Part shown: piece after piece, positions 1 through 7,625 of the stretch
How the letters are laid out: the number at the start of each line of letters is the position of its first letter
How positions within the stretch are numbered: the first letter of the stretch is position 1
Assembly: GCF_900101875.1 (NCBI RefSeq)
Contig: NZ_FNAI01000003.1
Coordinates: 1-64,000 of the forward strand
DNA from: Mucilaginibacter pineti
Lineage (GTDB): Bacteria; Bacteroidota; Bacteroidia; Sphingobacteriales; Sphingobacteriaceae
DNA length: 64,000 nucleotides
Reading direction: 5' to 3'
Notes under the pieces: generated by a model
The model's input: only the letters and a program-made list of their open reading frames with translations
Databases searched by the model: none
Told to the model about the DNA's origin: nothing
Position numbers and translations under genes: made by a program

Positions 1-492
1 CACCCGGGCGAAGACCTGCATGATGGCATTACCTTCGAGATGTTTTTGGATAAGGTGAACCACCACAAACGCGCCAACCTACTGTATGATCCATCACATT
101 TTGTATTACAGTGCCTTGATTACCTGGAGTATATCGATCTGTATCATGAGCGTATTAAAATGTTCCACGTAAAGGATGCCGAGTTTAACCCTACGGGGCG
201 GCAAGGCGTTTATGGCGGCTACCAGAACTGGATAGACCGTGCAGGCCGTTTCCGTTCACTGGGTGACGGACAGGTTGATTTCAAAGGCATCTTCAGTAAA
301 TTAACCCAATACGATTTTAAGGGCTGGGCAGTACTGGAATGGGAATGTGCCCTTAAACACCCGGAAGATGGTGCCCGCGAAGGTGCCGAGTTCATCAAGA
401 ACCACATTATCCGTGTAACCGAGCGTGCTTTCGATGATTTTGCAGCATCAGGTTCTGATGACGCATTTAACAGGAAAACGTTAGGGATATAA
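1..492 (+). CDS. Sugar phosphate isomerase/epimerase (C-terminal part, cut by window edge)
   Basis: The frame is open from base 1, so this is the last 163 codons of a longer gene; these proteins usually have about 350 residues. It reads HPGEDLHDGITFEMFLD, then LLYDPSH, FHVKDAEF and AVLEWECALK, the metal-site strand ends typical of the AP endonuclease 2 (xylose isomerase-like) TIM barrel. No signal is visible because the N-terminus is missing. Family members isomerise or epimerise sugars in the cytoplasm and often sit next to Gfo/Idh oxidoreductases. The downstream transporters, cytochrome and DUF1080 protein suggest a role in a keto-sugar pathway; the substrate is unknown. Confidence 0.88.
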   Translation, partial: HPGEDLHDGITFEMFLDKVNHHKRANLLYDPSHFVLQCLDYLEYIDLYHERIKMFHVKDAEFNPTGRQGVYGGYQNWIDRAGRFRSLGDGQVDFKGIFSKLTQYDFKGWAVLEWECALKHPEDGAREGAEFIKNHIIRVTERAFDDFAASGSDDAFNRKTLGI

Positions 493-499
493 AGAAAAA

Positions 500-580
500 G
501 GCTGTCATGCGGAGCCTGTCGAAGCATAGTTGGGTAAGGCCTATGCGCTCAACCCTTCGACAAGCTCAGGGTGACAGGCC
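500..580. repeat. Dispersed palindromic repeat, family A copy 1
   Basis: An imperfect inverted repeat begins 8 bases after the stop of the epimerase gene. The left arm TGTCATGCGGAGCCTGTCGA pairs with the right arm TTCGACAAGCTCAGGGTGACA. Ends are TGTCA/TGACA as in copies at 11217, 40146, 56898 and 61038. It could fold as a transcript-end hairpin. Origin (REP-like or MITE-like) is not determinable here. Confidence 0.8.
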
Positions 581-607
581 AGCTACATAAAGAACGTTAT
601 AAGAATA

Positions 608-662
608 AACGAAGCACGAAAATTGCCGGCTAACCAACTGGCGAAAGGATGCTTCGTTTTTC
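608..662 (+). terminator. Possible hairpin terminator
   Basis: AACGAAGCA (608-616) pairs with TGCTTCGTT (650-658) around a 33-base loop that itself contains a short GCC/GGC pairing, and is followed by T residues. It lies between the epimerase gene and the MFS gene and may end the upstream transcript. The long loop makes it weaker than the other terminators in this window. Confidence 0.4.
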
Positions 663-774
663 AAAACAAAAAAAGATATAGGAGGAGAGTAAAAGAAAAA
701 TTGCTGAGTTTGTGAGAAGAGCAAAGCATTTATAAAAGCCAATAAACCAATTAATTAAACCTAAATATTTTTAA

Positions 775-2082
775 ATGCAAACCATTAACCGAACACAATT
801 ATTCAGGGCCAGTTGCCTGTCACTGCTGGTAACATCGCTATCATTTGGCATCCGTGCCGGTATATTGAACGATCAGGGTGTTAGATTTCACCTGAATGGT
901 TCACAATTAGGCACCATTGCTGCAACGGCTTTTTGGGGCTTTCCATTGGCTATTATAATAGGAGGGATTGTTGTTGATATTATCGGCATGAAAAAATTGC
1001 TGGTATCTGCTTTTGTTTTTCATTTGGCAGGTATCCTGCTTACCATTTTTGCAAATGGATATTGGACATTATTCCTGTCTACCCTAATGATTGGAATTGC
1101 CAACGGCACTGTTGAGGCATCCTGTAATCCTCTGGTTGCTTCTCTTTATACAGATAATAAAACCACCAAGCTTAATCACTTTCACCTTTGGTTTCCGGCA
1201 GGGCTTGTAATCAGCACGCTGATCGTATTTGGGTTGGATAGCTTACTTGCACACGGTGTATCTCCTAAACCTTACTGGATTTCTCAGTTGGCAATAGCTA
1301 CTATGCTTATTCCTACACTTATATATGGTTTCCTTTTCTCCCGGTTACAGTTCCCGGTTACAGAAAGAGTATCGGCAGGCGTTAGTACAAGCGATATGTA
1401 CAAATCTTTGATGAACCCGTTGTTGCTGTTCATGATCATATGTATGTTTGGTACGGCTATAACAGAGCTGTTTACCAACCAGTGGACGGATGTACTGTTC
1501 AAAACAGTTACTAACAACGCTATCCTGATCCTTACTTTCGTGGCATCTGTACAGGTATTAGGCAGAGCGTTTGCCGGTCCTATAGTACATCGCCTGGCGC
1601 CGCAGGGGGTGCTGCTTATTTCGGCAATATTATCTGCGCTGGGAATTTATATGATGATCCATTTACACGGCGATGCTATTTATTTTGCAGCTGTTGTTTT
1701 TGGATTAGGGATCGCCTTTTTCTGGCCTTGTATGATAGGGTTTGTAGCAGAAAACCTGCCGCGTACAGGAGCCGTTGGGTTGAACCTCATTGGCGGAGCG
1801 GGCATGTTTGGCGTATCAATATATATGATATTTATGGGTGGGCGTTATGATGCAATTATGACCCAGAAACTTCCGGGAGGGGCTAACCTCGATGCTTACA
1901 GGTCTGCAGGGGCTGGAACAGAAATGGCTAAAGCCTTTGACGCCGCCAGGTCAGCAGCAGGGCCAGAAGTGTTAAATACCACCCTTATTATCCCGTTGGC
2001 TTTGATAGTTGCGTTTGCAGGGCTGGTACTTTACATGCGTACAAAGAAAAAAACTATGTCTTTTGACGCAACTACCGTGTAA
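775..2082 (+). CDS. MFS sugar permease
   Basis: A 435-residue integral membrane protein with about 12 hydrophobic segments and a hydrophilic centre near residues 190-215, the usual length and layout of the major facilitator superfamily. The N-terminus (LFRASCLSLLVTSLSFGIRA) and the loop after helix 2 (GGIVVDIIGMKKLL) fit MFS motif A. It probably imports a sugar or sugar derivative across the inner membrane by proton symport; the nearby isomerases and DUF1080 protein support this. Substrate cannot be read from the sequence. It begins a same-strand run reaching 6578, although a 176-base gap precedes the next gene. Confidence 0.82.
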   Translation: MQTINRTQLFRASCLSLLVTSLSFGIRAGILNDQGVRFHLNGSQLGTIAATAFWGFPLAIIIGGIVVDIIGMKKLLVSAFVFHLAGILLTIFANGYWTLFLSTLMIGIANGTVEASCNPLVASLYTDNKTTKLNHFHLWFPAGLVISTLIVFGLDSLLAHGVSPKPYWISQLAIATMLIPTLIYGFLFSRLQFPVTERVSAGVSTSDMYKSLMNPLLLFMIICMFGTAITELFTNQWTDVLFKTVTNNAILILTFVASVQVLGRAFAGPIVHRLAPQGVLLISAILSALGIYMMIHLHGDAIYFAAVVFGLGIAFFWPCMIGFVAENLPRTGAVGLNLIGGAGMFGVSIYMIFMGGRYDAIMTQKLPGGANLDAYRSAGAGTEMAKAFDAARSAAGPEVLNTTLIIPLALIVAFAGLVLYMRTKKKTMSFDATTV

Positions 2083-2258
2083 AAAGTACACATGTTTACT
2101 ATAAAAATTGTATTTTTCGCCATCAATAAAACAAACTAAAATATCCGGTCTGCATGGATAAAGTAAAAACATACCTCGTGCAGGCAGGTTATTAATTAAC
2201 CAACCAATAACTTATTTAAGCGAAGCCTGGCTTCGCAACCAAAAAAACAATTGAAACA

Positions 2259-2693
2259 ATGAAAAAGGCATTTTTTATTCTTGGTATTTGTGCAGTAATT
2301 TCTGCTTGCGGCGGTAACGCATCAAAATCTGGTAATGACACTACCAGCAATCAATCGGCAAAGGCAGCAAATTCTGATGCTGATACCAATGCAGTTAAAA
2401 CAGGTACCGAAACAGCTGCTACTGAGAAGGTAGGATCGGCTGCGGGCGAAAAACTGATCGGTAATTACGATTGTAATACCTGTCACAAAGTAGACGTTAA
2501 AATAGTTGGGCCCGCATTTCAGGATGTGGCTAAAAAATACCCAGCAACACAGGCAAATATTGATACGCTTGCCAACAAGATCATCAACGGCGGTAAAGGT
2601 AACTGGGGCGATATCCCTATGGCACCACACCCTACACTTGCAGTAGCTGATGCCAAAGAAATTGTGAAATACATTTTATCGCTAAAAAAATAA
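2259..2693 (+). CDS. Lipoprotein cytochrome c (class I, c552-like)
   Basis: A 144-residue protein with a lipoprotein signal (cleavage before Cys17 in VISACGG), a low-complexity Ser/Thr/Ala/Asp linker to about residue 65 and a C-terminal cytochrome c domain. The haem-attachment motif is CNTCHK near residue 75; the distal Met is likely in WGDIPMAPHP, and the domain ends in the helix EIVKYILSLKK. This is a periplasm-facing, membrane-tethered one-electron carrier. In related Bacteroidota loci such cytochromes accept electrons from periplasmic sugar dehydrogenases, which fits the neighbours here; the dehydrogenase itself is not inside the window. Confidence 0.93.
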   Translation: MKKAFFILGICAVISACGGNASKSGNDTTSNQSAKAANSDADTNAVKTGTETAATEKVGSAAGEKLIGNYDCNTCHKVDVKIVGPAFQDVAKKYPATQANIDTLANKIINGGKGNWGDIPMAPHPTLAVADAKEIVKYILSLKK

Positions 2694-2723
2694 GTCCATT
2701 AGTATAAACCTAAAAAATCAATT

Positions 2724-3974
2724 ATGACCGCTGGAATCAGGGTAAAACTTTCTGCAATGATGTTCCTGGAGTTTTTTATCTGGGGAGCATGGTTTGTAAC
2801 AATGGGTACTTATTTAACCAAGACCCTGCATGCAACCGATGTGCAAAACGGCGTGGCTTATGCAACGCAATCATTAGGAGCTATCCTGGCTCCATTTATC
2901 ATAGGATTAATTGCCGACCGTTATTTTTCGGCGCAAAAAATTCTGGGTGTTTTGCATTTGATAGGTGCGGGCTTGCTTTATTATACCACAACCATATCAA
3001 ACTTCGATTCGTTTTACCCTATCATCCTCATATACATGATCATTTACATGCCTACACTGGCATTGGTAAATTCGGTATCATTTAAGCAGATGAAAGATCC
3101 AAGCAAGGAGTTTCCGCCTATCAGGGTTTTAGGAACTTTAGGCTGGATAATTGCAGGTTTAACTATCGGCTGGCTTGGCTGGGAAAATAAAGGATCGTTA
3201 GTATTAACGTTCCAAATGGCGGCTGTAGCTTCATTAATTTTAGGATTATTAAGTTTTACATTACCAGACACCCCTCCGGCTAAAAAAGGACAAAAAACTA
3301 CTTTTGCCGATATTATTGGTCTTGATTCTATAGGTTTATTAAAAAATAAATCATACCTCACTTTCTTTCTGGCTTCGGTTGCCATTTGCGTACCGCTTGC
3401 ATTTTATTACAACTTCACAAATCCTTATTTAAATGAGATAGGTGTAAAGGCAGCAGCAGGGGTACAATCAATGGGGCAGATATCTGAACTATTGTTTATG
3501 TTCCTGATGCCGTTGTTCTTTGTAAGATTAGGTGTTAAAAAAATGCTTGCTGTAGGTATGCTTGCCTGGGTGTTACGCTATATATTGTTTGCGTATGGTA
3601 ACGTAGGGTTAAACTACTGGATGGTAATTGGCGGCATAGTATTACACGGTGTTTGTTATGACTTTTTCTTTGTAACTGGTCAAATTTATACAGATAAACT
3701 TGCAGGCGATAAATTTAAAAGCGCGGCGCAGGGCTTTATTACCCTGGCAACTTATGGTGTAGGTATGCTTATAGGATCTTATATTTCAGGGCCTATTGTA
3801 AACAAATATAAAATATCAGATACCGCGCATAATTGGCAATCAATATGGTTAATACCTGCCAGTATTGCCGCAGTTGTGCTAATTGTATTTGTATTGTTTT
3901 TTAAAGATAAAAACCACACCGAAACACAACCCGGACTTAATATTCAGGAACCATCGGCTTCAACAGAAATTTAA
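2724..3974 (+). CDS. Nucleoside:H+ symporter-family MFS permease
   Basis: A 416-residue membrane protein with the N-terminal signature of the NupG/XapB nucleoside permease group (MMFLEFFIWGAWFVTMGTYL), about 12 transmembrane segments and a C-terminal hydrophilic tail. It follows the cytochrome gene by 30 bases and ends 5 bases before the next gene, so it is very likely co-transcribed. In Bacteroidota this family is often found in sugar clusters with DUF1080 and isomerase genes, so the true substrate may be a glycoside or keto-sugar rather than a nucleoside. That substrate reassignment is inference. Confidence 0.85.
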   Translation: MTAGIRVKLSAMMFLEFFIWGAWFVTMGTYLTKTLHATDVQNGVAYATQSLGAILAPFIIGLIADRYFSAQKILGVLHLIGAGLLYYTTTISNFDSFYPIILIYMIIYMPTLALVNSVSFKQMKDPSKEFPPIRVLGTLGWIIAGLTIGWLGWENKGSLVLTFQMAAVASLILGLLSFTLPDTPPAKKGQKTTFADIIGLDSIGLLKNKSYLTFFLASVAICVPLAFYYNFTNPYLNEIGVKAAAGVQSMGQISELLFMFLMPLFFVRLGVKKMLAVGMLAWVLRYILFAYGNVGLNYWMVIGGIVLHGVCYDFFFVTGQIYTDKLAGDKFKSAAQGFITLATYGVGMLIGSYISGPIVNKYKISDTAHNWQSIWLIPASIAAVVLIVFVLFFKDKNHTETQPGLNIQEPSASTEI

Positions 3975-3979
3975 ACAAC

Positions 3980-4870
3980 ATGGCATCTAATCAAAACCGC
4001 AGATCTGCTATCCGTAACATTGTTGCAGGTACGGCAGCTATAACAGCTACAGGTATGTTATCTTCATTTAAACCATCCGAAGAAAAAGAATTGGGCGCCG
4101 ATGCGCTTAAAGGTAATATTAACCATGCGGTTTGCCGCTGGTGCTACGGCGGTATGTCTGTAGAGGAGCTTTGTATTGCCGCTAAGGATATCGGCATAAA
4201 AGGGATAGACCTGGTTGGCCCGGCAGATTGGCCTACGCTTAAAAAATATGGCTTGTATTCGTCCATGTGCAACGGTGCCGAAATTGGCCTTAACGATGGT
4301 TTTGGCGATACACAGTTTCACGCCACACTGCAAAAAAACTATGCCGAGATGATACCCTTGGTTGCCAAAGCAGGATATAAAAACCTGATCTGTTTTAGTG
4401 GCAGCCGTCGTGGTAAGGACAACGAAACCGGTTGGAATAATTGTGTAGCAGGTCTGAAGCCATTAATGCCCATTGCCGAAAAACATGGCGTAACATTGGT
4501 AATGGAACTCCTGAACAGTAAAATAGATCACCACGATTACCAATGCGACCGTGTTTCATGGGGTGCAGAATTGTGCAAACGTTTAGGGTCAGAAAACTTT
4601 AAACTGCTGTATGATATTTACCACATGCAGATTGACGAAGGCGATGTGATTCGTAACATTGGCGAATATCACCAGTATATAAATCATTACCATACCGGTG
4701 GTGTACCGGGCCGTGCCGAAATTGACGACACACAGGAATTATATTATCCTGCAATAATGAAAGCTATCCTGGCTACAGGGCACAAAGGCTTTGTTGCGCA
4801 GGAGTTTATTCCTCGTAATGCCGATAAGGTGGCATCGCTGCGTAAAGCTGTACATATTTGTGATGTTTAA
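3980..4870 (+). CDS. Secreted TIM-barrel protein, hydroxypyruvate isomerase family
   Basis: 296 residues. The N-terminus has a Tat-like signal (RRSAIRNIVAGTAAITATGM), so export to the periplasm is likely. The mature part is an AP endonuclease 2-type TIM barrel with metal-site segments VMELLNSK, LLYDIYHMQ, INHYHTGGVPGR and GFVAQEFIPR, matching the hydroxypyruvate isomerase (Hyi) group. It starts 5 bases after the permease gene. It probably isomerises or otherwise converts a keto-sugar in the periplasm; the Hyi name describes the family, not a proven reaction. Confidence 0.87.
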   Translation: MASNQNRRSAIRNIVAGTAAITATGMLSSFKPSEEKELGADALKGNINHAVCRWCYGGMSVEELCIAAKDIGIKGIDLVGPADWPTLKKYGLYSSMCNGAEIGLNDGFGDTQFHATLQKNYAEMIPLVAKAGYKNLICFSGSRRGKDNETGWNNCVAGLKPLMPIAEKHGVTLVMELLNSKIDHHDYQCDRVSWGAELCKRLGSENFKLLYDIYHMQIDEGDVIRNIGEYHQYINHYHTGGVPGRAEIDDTQELYYPAIMKAILATGHKGFVAQEFIPRNADKVASLRKAVHICDV

Positions 4871-4920
4871 ACCTTATTGAATAAACGCACTCTAACGCTA
4901 CATTAACCAAACTAAGATAC

Positions 4921-5796
4921 ATGACAACCAGAAGAACATTTTTAGCACAGGCCGGCCTTATTTCGGCAGGTGTGATGTTAGCACCACAACTATTATCGGC
5001 CAAAGAGAAAAATGGCGCCGGGCTGCAATTATACAGTCTGCGCGATCAATTACCTGCCGATGTAAAAGGTGTAATTGCAAAAGTTGCTAAAGCAGGTTAC
5101 AAAGAAGTTGAAACCTTTGGCTATAATAAAGATACCGGTTACTGGGGTTTACACAGTAAGGATTTTGGCCAGCTGTTGAAGGATAACGGTCTTACCAGCC
5201 CAAGCGGGCACTATGGTTTAGATTCATACTTTGGCAGCGGAAATACCGACGAGCTTAAAACTTATACAGATGTTGCAAACACCATAGGGCAAACTTATAT
5301 TATTGTGCCTTCGCTTAATCATGATTTCATAAAAACGGTTGACGATTGTAAAAAAGTAGCCGAAAAAATGAACAGCGCCGCCGAAATATTGAAATCGGCA
5401 GGTTTAAAACTGGGTTACCACAATCACAATTTTGAATGGCAGCCCGTTGGCAATACTACATTTTATGATGTAGTGCTTACAAACACCGATCCTAAGTTGG
5501 TGAACATGGAAATGGATATTTACTGGGTGGTACGTGCCGGTCAGGATCCGATAGCTATTTTCGAGAAACACCCTGGTCGTTTTACCTTTGTACACATTAA
5601 AGACAGGGACAAAACCAATGGTGATCTGAATACAGAAATTGGAACAGGCAGCATCGATTTTAAAGCCATATTAGGTAAAGCCAAACTTGGCGGCGTTAAG
5701 CATTTTATTGTTGAACAGGAAAACTTTACCAATATTGATCCTTACGTAAGCATCACGCAAAGTGCCGCTTATCTTAAAAACTCACTTCATATCTAA
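4921..5796 (+). CDS. Secreted sugar phosphate isomerase/epimerase-like TIM barrel
   Basis: 291 residues beginning with a twin-arginine-like signal (MTTRRTFLAQAGLISAGVML) ending near residue 26. The barrel contains GLQLYSLRDQ, the metal-site strands LGYHNHNFEW and NMEMDIYWV, and FTFVHIKDRD and KHFIVEQEN. Members of this family of about 290 residues recur beside DUF1080 proteins. It is separated by 50 bases from the preceding paralogous barrel and by 11 bases from the DUF1080 gene. Likely acts on an oxidised sugar in the periplasm; the exact reaction is unknown. Confidence 0.87.
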   Translation: MTTRRTFLAQAGLISAGVMLAPQLLSAKEKNGAGLQLYSLRDQLPADVKGVIAKVAKAGYKEVETFGYNKDTGYWGLHSKDFGQLLKDNGLTSPSGHYGLDSYFGSGNTDELKTYTDVANTIGQTYIIVPSLNHDFIKTVDDCKKVAEKMNSAAEILKSAGLKLGYHNHNFEWQPVGNTTFYDVVLTNTDPKLVNMEMDIYWVVRAGQDPIAIFEKHPGRFTFVHIKDRDKTNGDLNTEIGTGSIDFKAILGKAKLGGVKHFIVEQENFTNIDPYVSITQSAAYLKNSLHI

Positions 5797-5807
5797 CAAA
5801 TATTAAA

Positions 5808-6578
5808 ATGAAATATTCAATTATATTAACAACACTTTTAGCCGGAAGCGTTTTTATGGCAAAAGCTCAAAATGCAAAGCCCGAGGATACCGAGATCTGG
5901 GATCCTGCGCCTAAGGTAGTTGTACCAGCCAAAGTATTGGGCAATGCCCCATCTGATGCTCTTGTTTTATTTGATGGTAAAGGACTTGATGAATGGGTTT
6001 CTGTAGAAGATCAGACCCCAGCTAAATGGCTTGTTAAAGGCAATGTGCTTACGGTTAACAAAAGCACAGGCAACATCGAAACTAAAAAGAAATTTACCAA
6101 TTATCAATTACACCTGGAGTGGAAAGTGCCTGCAAACATTACAGGTACAGGCCAGGCGCGTGGTAACAGCGGCGTGTTTTTAGCTTCAATAGGTAAAGGC
6201 GACGATGGTTATGAATTACAGGTATTGGATTCATATAACAACAAAACATATGTTAACGGTATGGCCGGCAGCTTATACAAGCAGGTAATTCCGTTGGCAA
6301 ATCCTGGTCGTAAACCGGGTGAATGGAACGTTTATGATGTTGTTTGGACTGCCCCCGTATTTAACGAGGATGGATCATTAAAATCGGCCGCAAGGGCAAC
6401 TGTGTTCTTTAACGGTGTGCTTGTTGAAAATAACTTCGAATTGCTGGGCCCAACCCAGTACATCGGAAAACCATCTTACGAAGGTAAAAAACATGGTCCT
6501 TCGCCAATAAAACTGCAGGCTCATGGCGATAAAAGCGAACCGCTTAGCTTCCGTAACATTTGGGTAAGGGAACTATAA
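5808..6578 (+). CDS. DUF1080 protein (3-keto-disaccharide hydrolase domain)
   Basis: 256 residues with a Sec signal (MKYSIILTTLLAGSVFMAKA) and one DUF1080 domain from about residue 45 to the end. Visible hallmarks are ALVLFDGKGLDEW, GNSGVFLAS, YELQVLDSY, EWNVYDVVW and the terminal LSFRNIWVREL. Characterised DUF1080 proteins cleave 3-keto-glycosides through a concanavalin-like beta fold. It is the last gene of the run and is followed by a strong hairpin terminator. With the cytochrome and isomerases upstream it supports a periplasmic route in which a glycoside is oxidised at C3, cleaved and isomerised. Confidence 0.93.
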   Translation: MKYSIILTTLLAGSVFMAKAQNAKPEDTEIWDPAPKVVVPAKVLGNAPSDALVLFDGKGLDEWVSVEDQTPAKWLVKGNVLTVNKSTGNIETKKKFTNYQLHLEWKVPANITGTGQARGNSGVFLASIGKGDDGYELQVLDSYNNKTYVNGMAGSLYKQVIPLANPGRKPGEWNVYDVVWTAPVFNEDGSLKSAARATVFFNGVLVENNFELLGPTQYIGKPSYEGKKHGPSPIKLQAHGDKSEPLSFRNIWVREL

Positions 6579-6598
6579 TATATCAGCTTAAATATTAC

Positions 6599-6640
6599 AA
6601 AAAGCCGCTTTATGATTTATCATAAAGCGGCTTTTTGTTT
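6599..6640 (+). terminator. Rho-independent terminator after DUF1080 gene
   Basis: A perfect stem, GCCGCTTTATGAT (6604-6616) with ATCATAAAGCGGC (6619-6631), is flanked by five A and five T and followed by further T-rich sequence, 20 bases after the DUF1080 stop. It closes the sugar operon. Confidence 0.92.
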
Positions 6641-6721
6641 ATGGTTATAAAAACCACAAACTTTTTTTAAAACATACAAATTATCCGATTTGAAATTATA
6701 TTTACATACTCAAATCTGCTT

Positions 6722-7507
6722 ATGAAATTACCTTGTAAATTGCGTGTTTTACTGATTAGCTTTTTATTAATGATTACGGCTGCGCTTCAGGCCAATGCCG
6801 TAAAACGTTATTATTATCAGCTTAAAATATATCACTACAAAACGCAGGCGCAGGAAAGCATTATTGACAGATATTTGAAGGATGCTTACGTGCCTGCTAT
6901 GCACAGGGCAAACATTGCAAACGTTGGAGTATTTAAACCCTTAGCACAAGATACCGCCGATAGGAAAATCTATGTATTTACGCCCTTTACAACAATTGAC
7001 AAGCTCACCCAGACCGATCAAAAGCTACAAGCTGACACGCGTTACTTAACTGATGCAGAAGACTATTTGAACGCCAGTTACAAAGATGCACCCTACACAC
7101 GCATTGAAACATTGATATTATGGGCATTTCCCATGATGCCGGCACCAGCCGTACCACAGCTTTTCGCTAAAAAGGCCGATAGGGTATATGAGCTGCGTAG
7201 CTATGAAAGCCCTACCGAAAAATATCACCATAACAAAGTACGTATGTTTAATGATGGCGATGAGGTTGGTCTATTCAAACGGCTTGGCTTTAATGCCGTA
7301 TTTTACTCCCAGGTTATTTCCGGCGCGCACATGCCTAATTTAATGTACATGACCACATTTAACAGTAAAGAGGATAGGGACAAACATTGGGATGCTTTTG
7401 GTAAGGACGCCTACTGGAAAACCCTATCAGCAAAAGAAGAATACCAGAATAATGTATCGCATGTAGATATTACTTTCCTGTACCCAACAGACTTTTCTGA
7501 TTATTAA
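6722..7507 (+). CDS. Secreted NIPSNAP-family protein
   Basis: 261 residues with a signal peptide (hydrophobic stretch 9-22, ending ALQANA). Two NIPSNAP units of the ferredoxin-like dimeric alpha-beta barrel type follow: one starting YYQLKIYHYKTQAQE and a second starting VYELRSYESPTEKYHHNK, with the closing strand NLMYMTTF. Length is normal for the Bacteroidota two-domain form. Function of the family is not settled. It stands alone between the operon terminator and the kinase gene, so no pathway can be assigned from context. Confidence 0.88.
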   Translation: MKLPCKLRVLLISFLLMITAALQANAVKRYYYQLKIYHYKTQAQESIIDRYLKDAYVPAMHRANIANVGVFKPLAQDTADRKIYVFTPFTTIDKLTQTDQKLQADTRYLTDAEDYLNASYKDAPYTRIETLILWAFPMMPAPAVPQLFAKKADRVYELRSYESPTEKYHHNKVRMFNDGDEVGLFKRLGFNAVFYSQVISGAHMPNLMYMTTFNSKEDRDKHWDAFGKDAYWKTLSAKEEYQNNVSHVDITFLYPTDFSDY

Positions 7508-7625
7508 ATCGCTTTAAAACAAAACTTAAACAAGTAAGTTGTTATGATTATTAATTTATAACATAATTAATTTACAACAAAGTTTTATTTTAGAATAGTG
7601 CGTTTGCACAATAAAACCCCATTTA

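Noticed and set aside
219..527. Reverse frame of 102 codons starting MLRQAPHD
   Set aside because: Starts inside repeat copy 1 and runs antisense to the epimerase gene; no family similarity.
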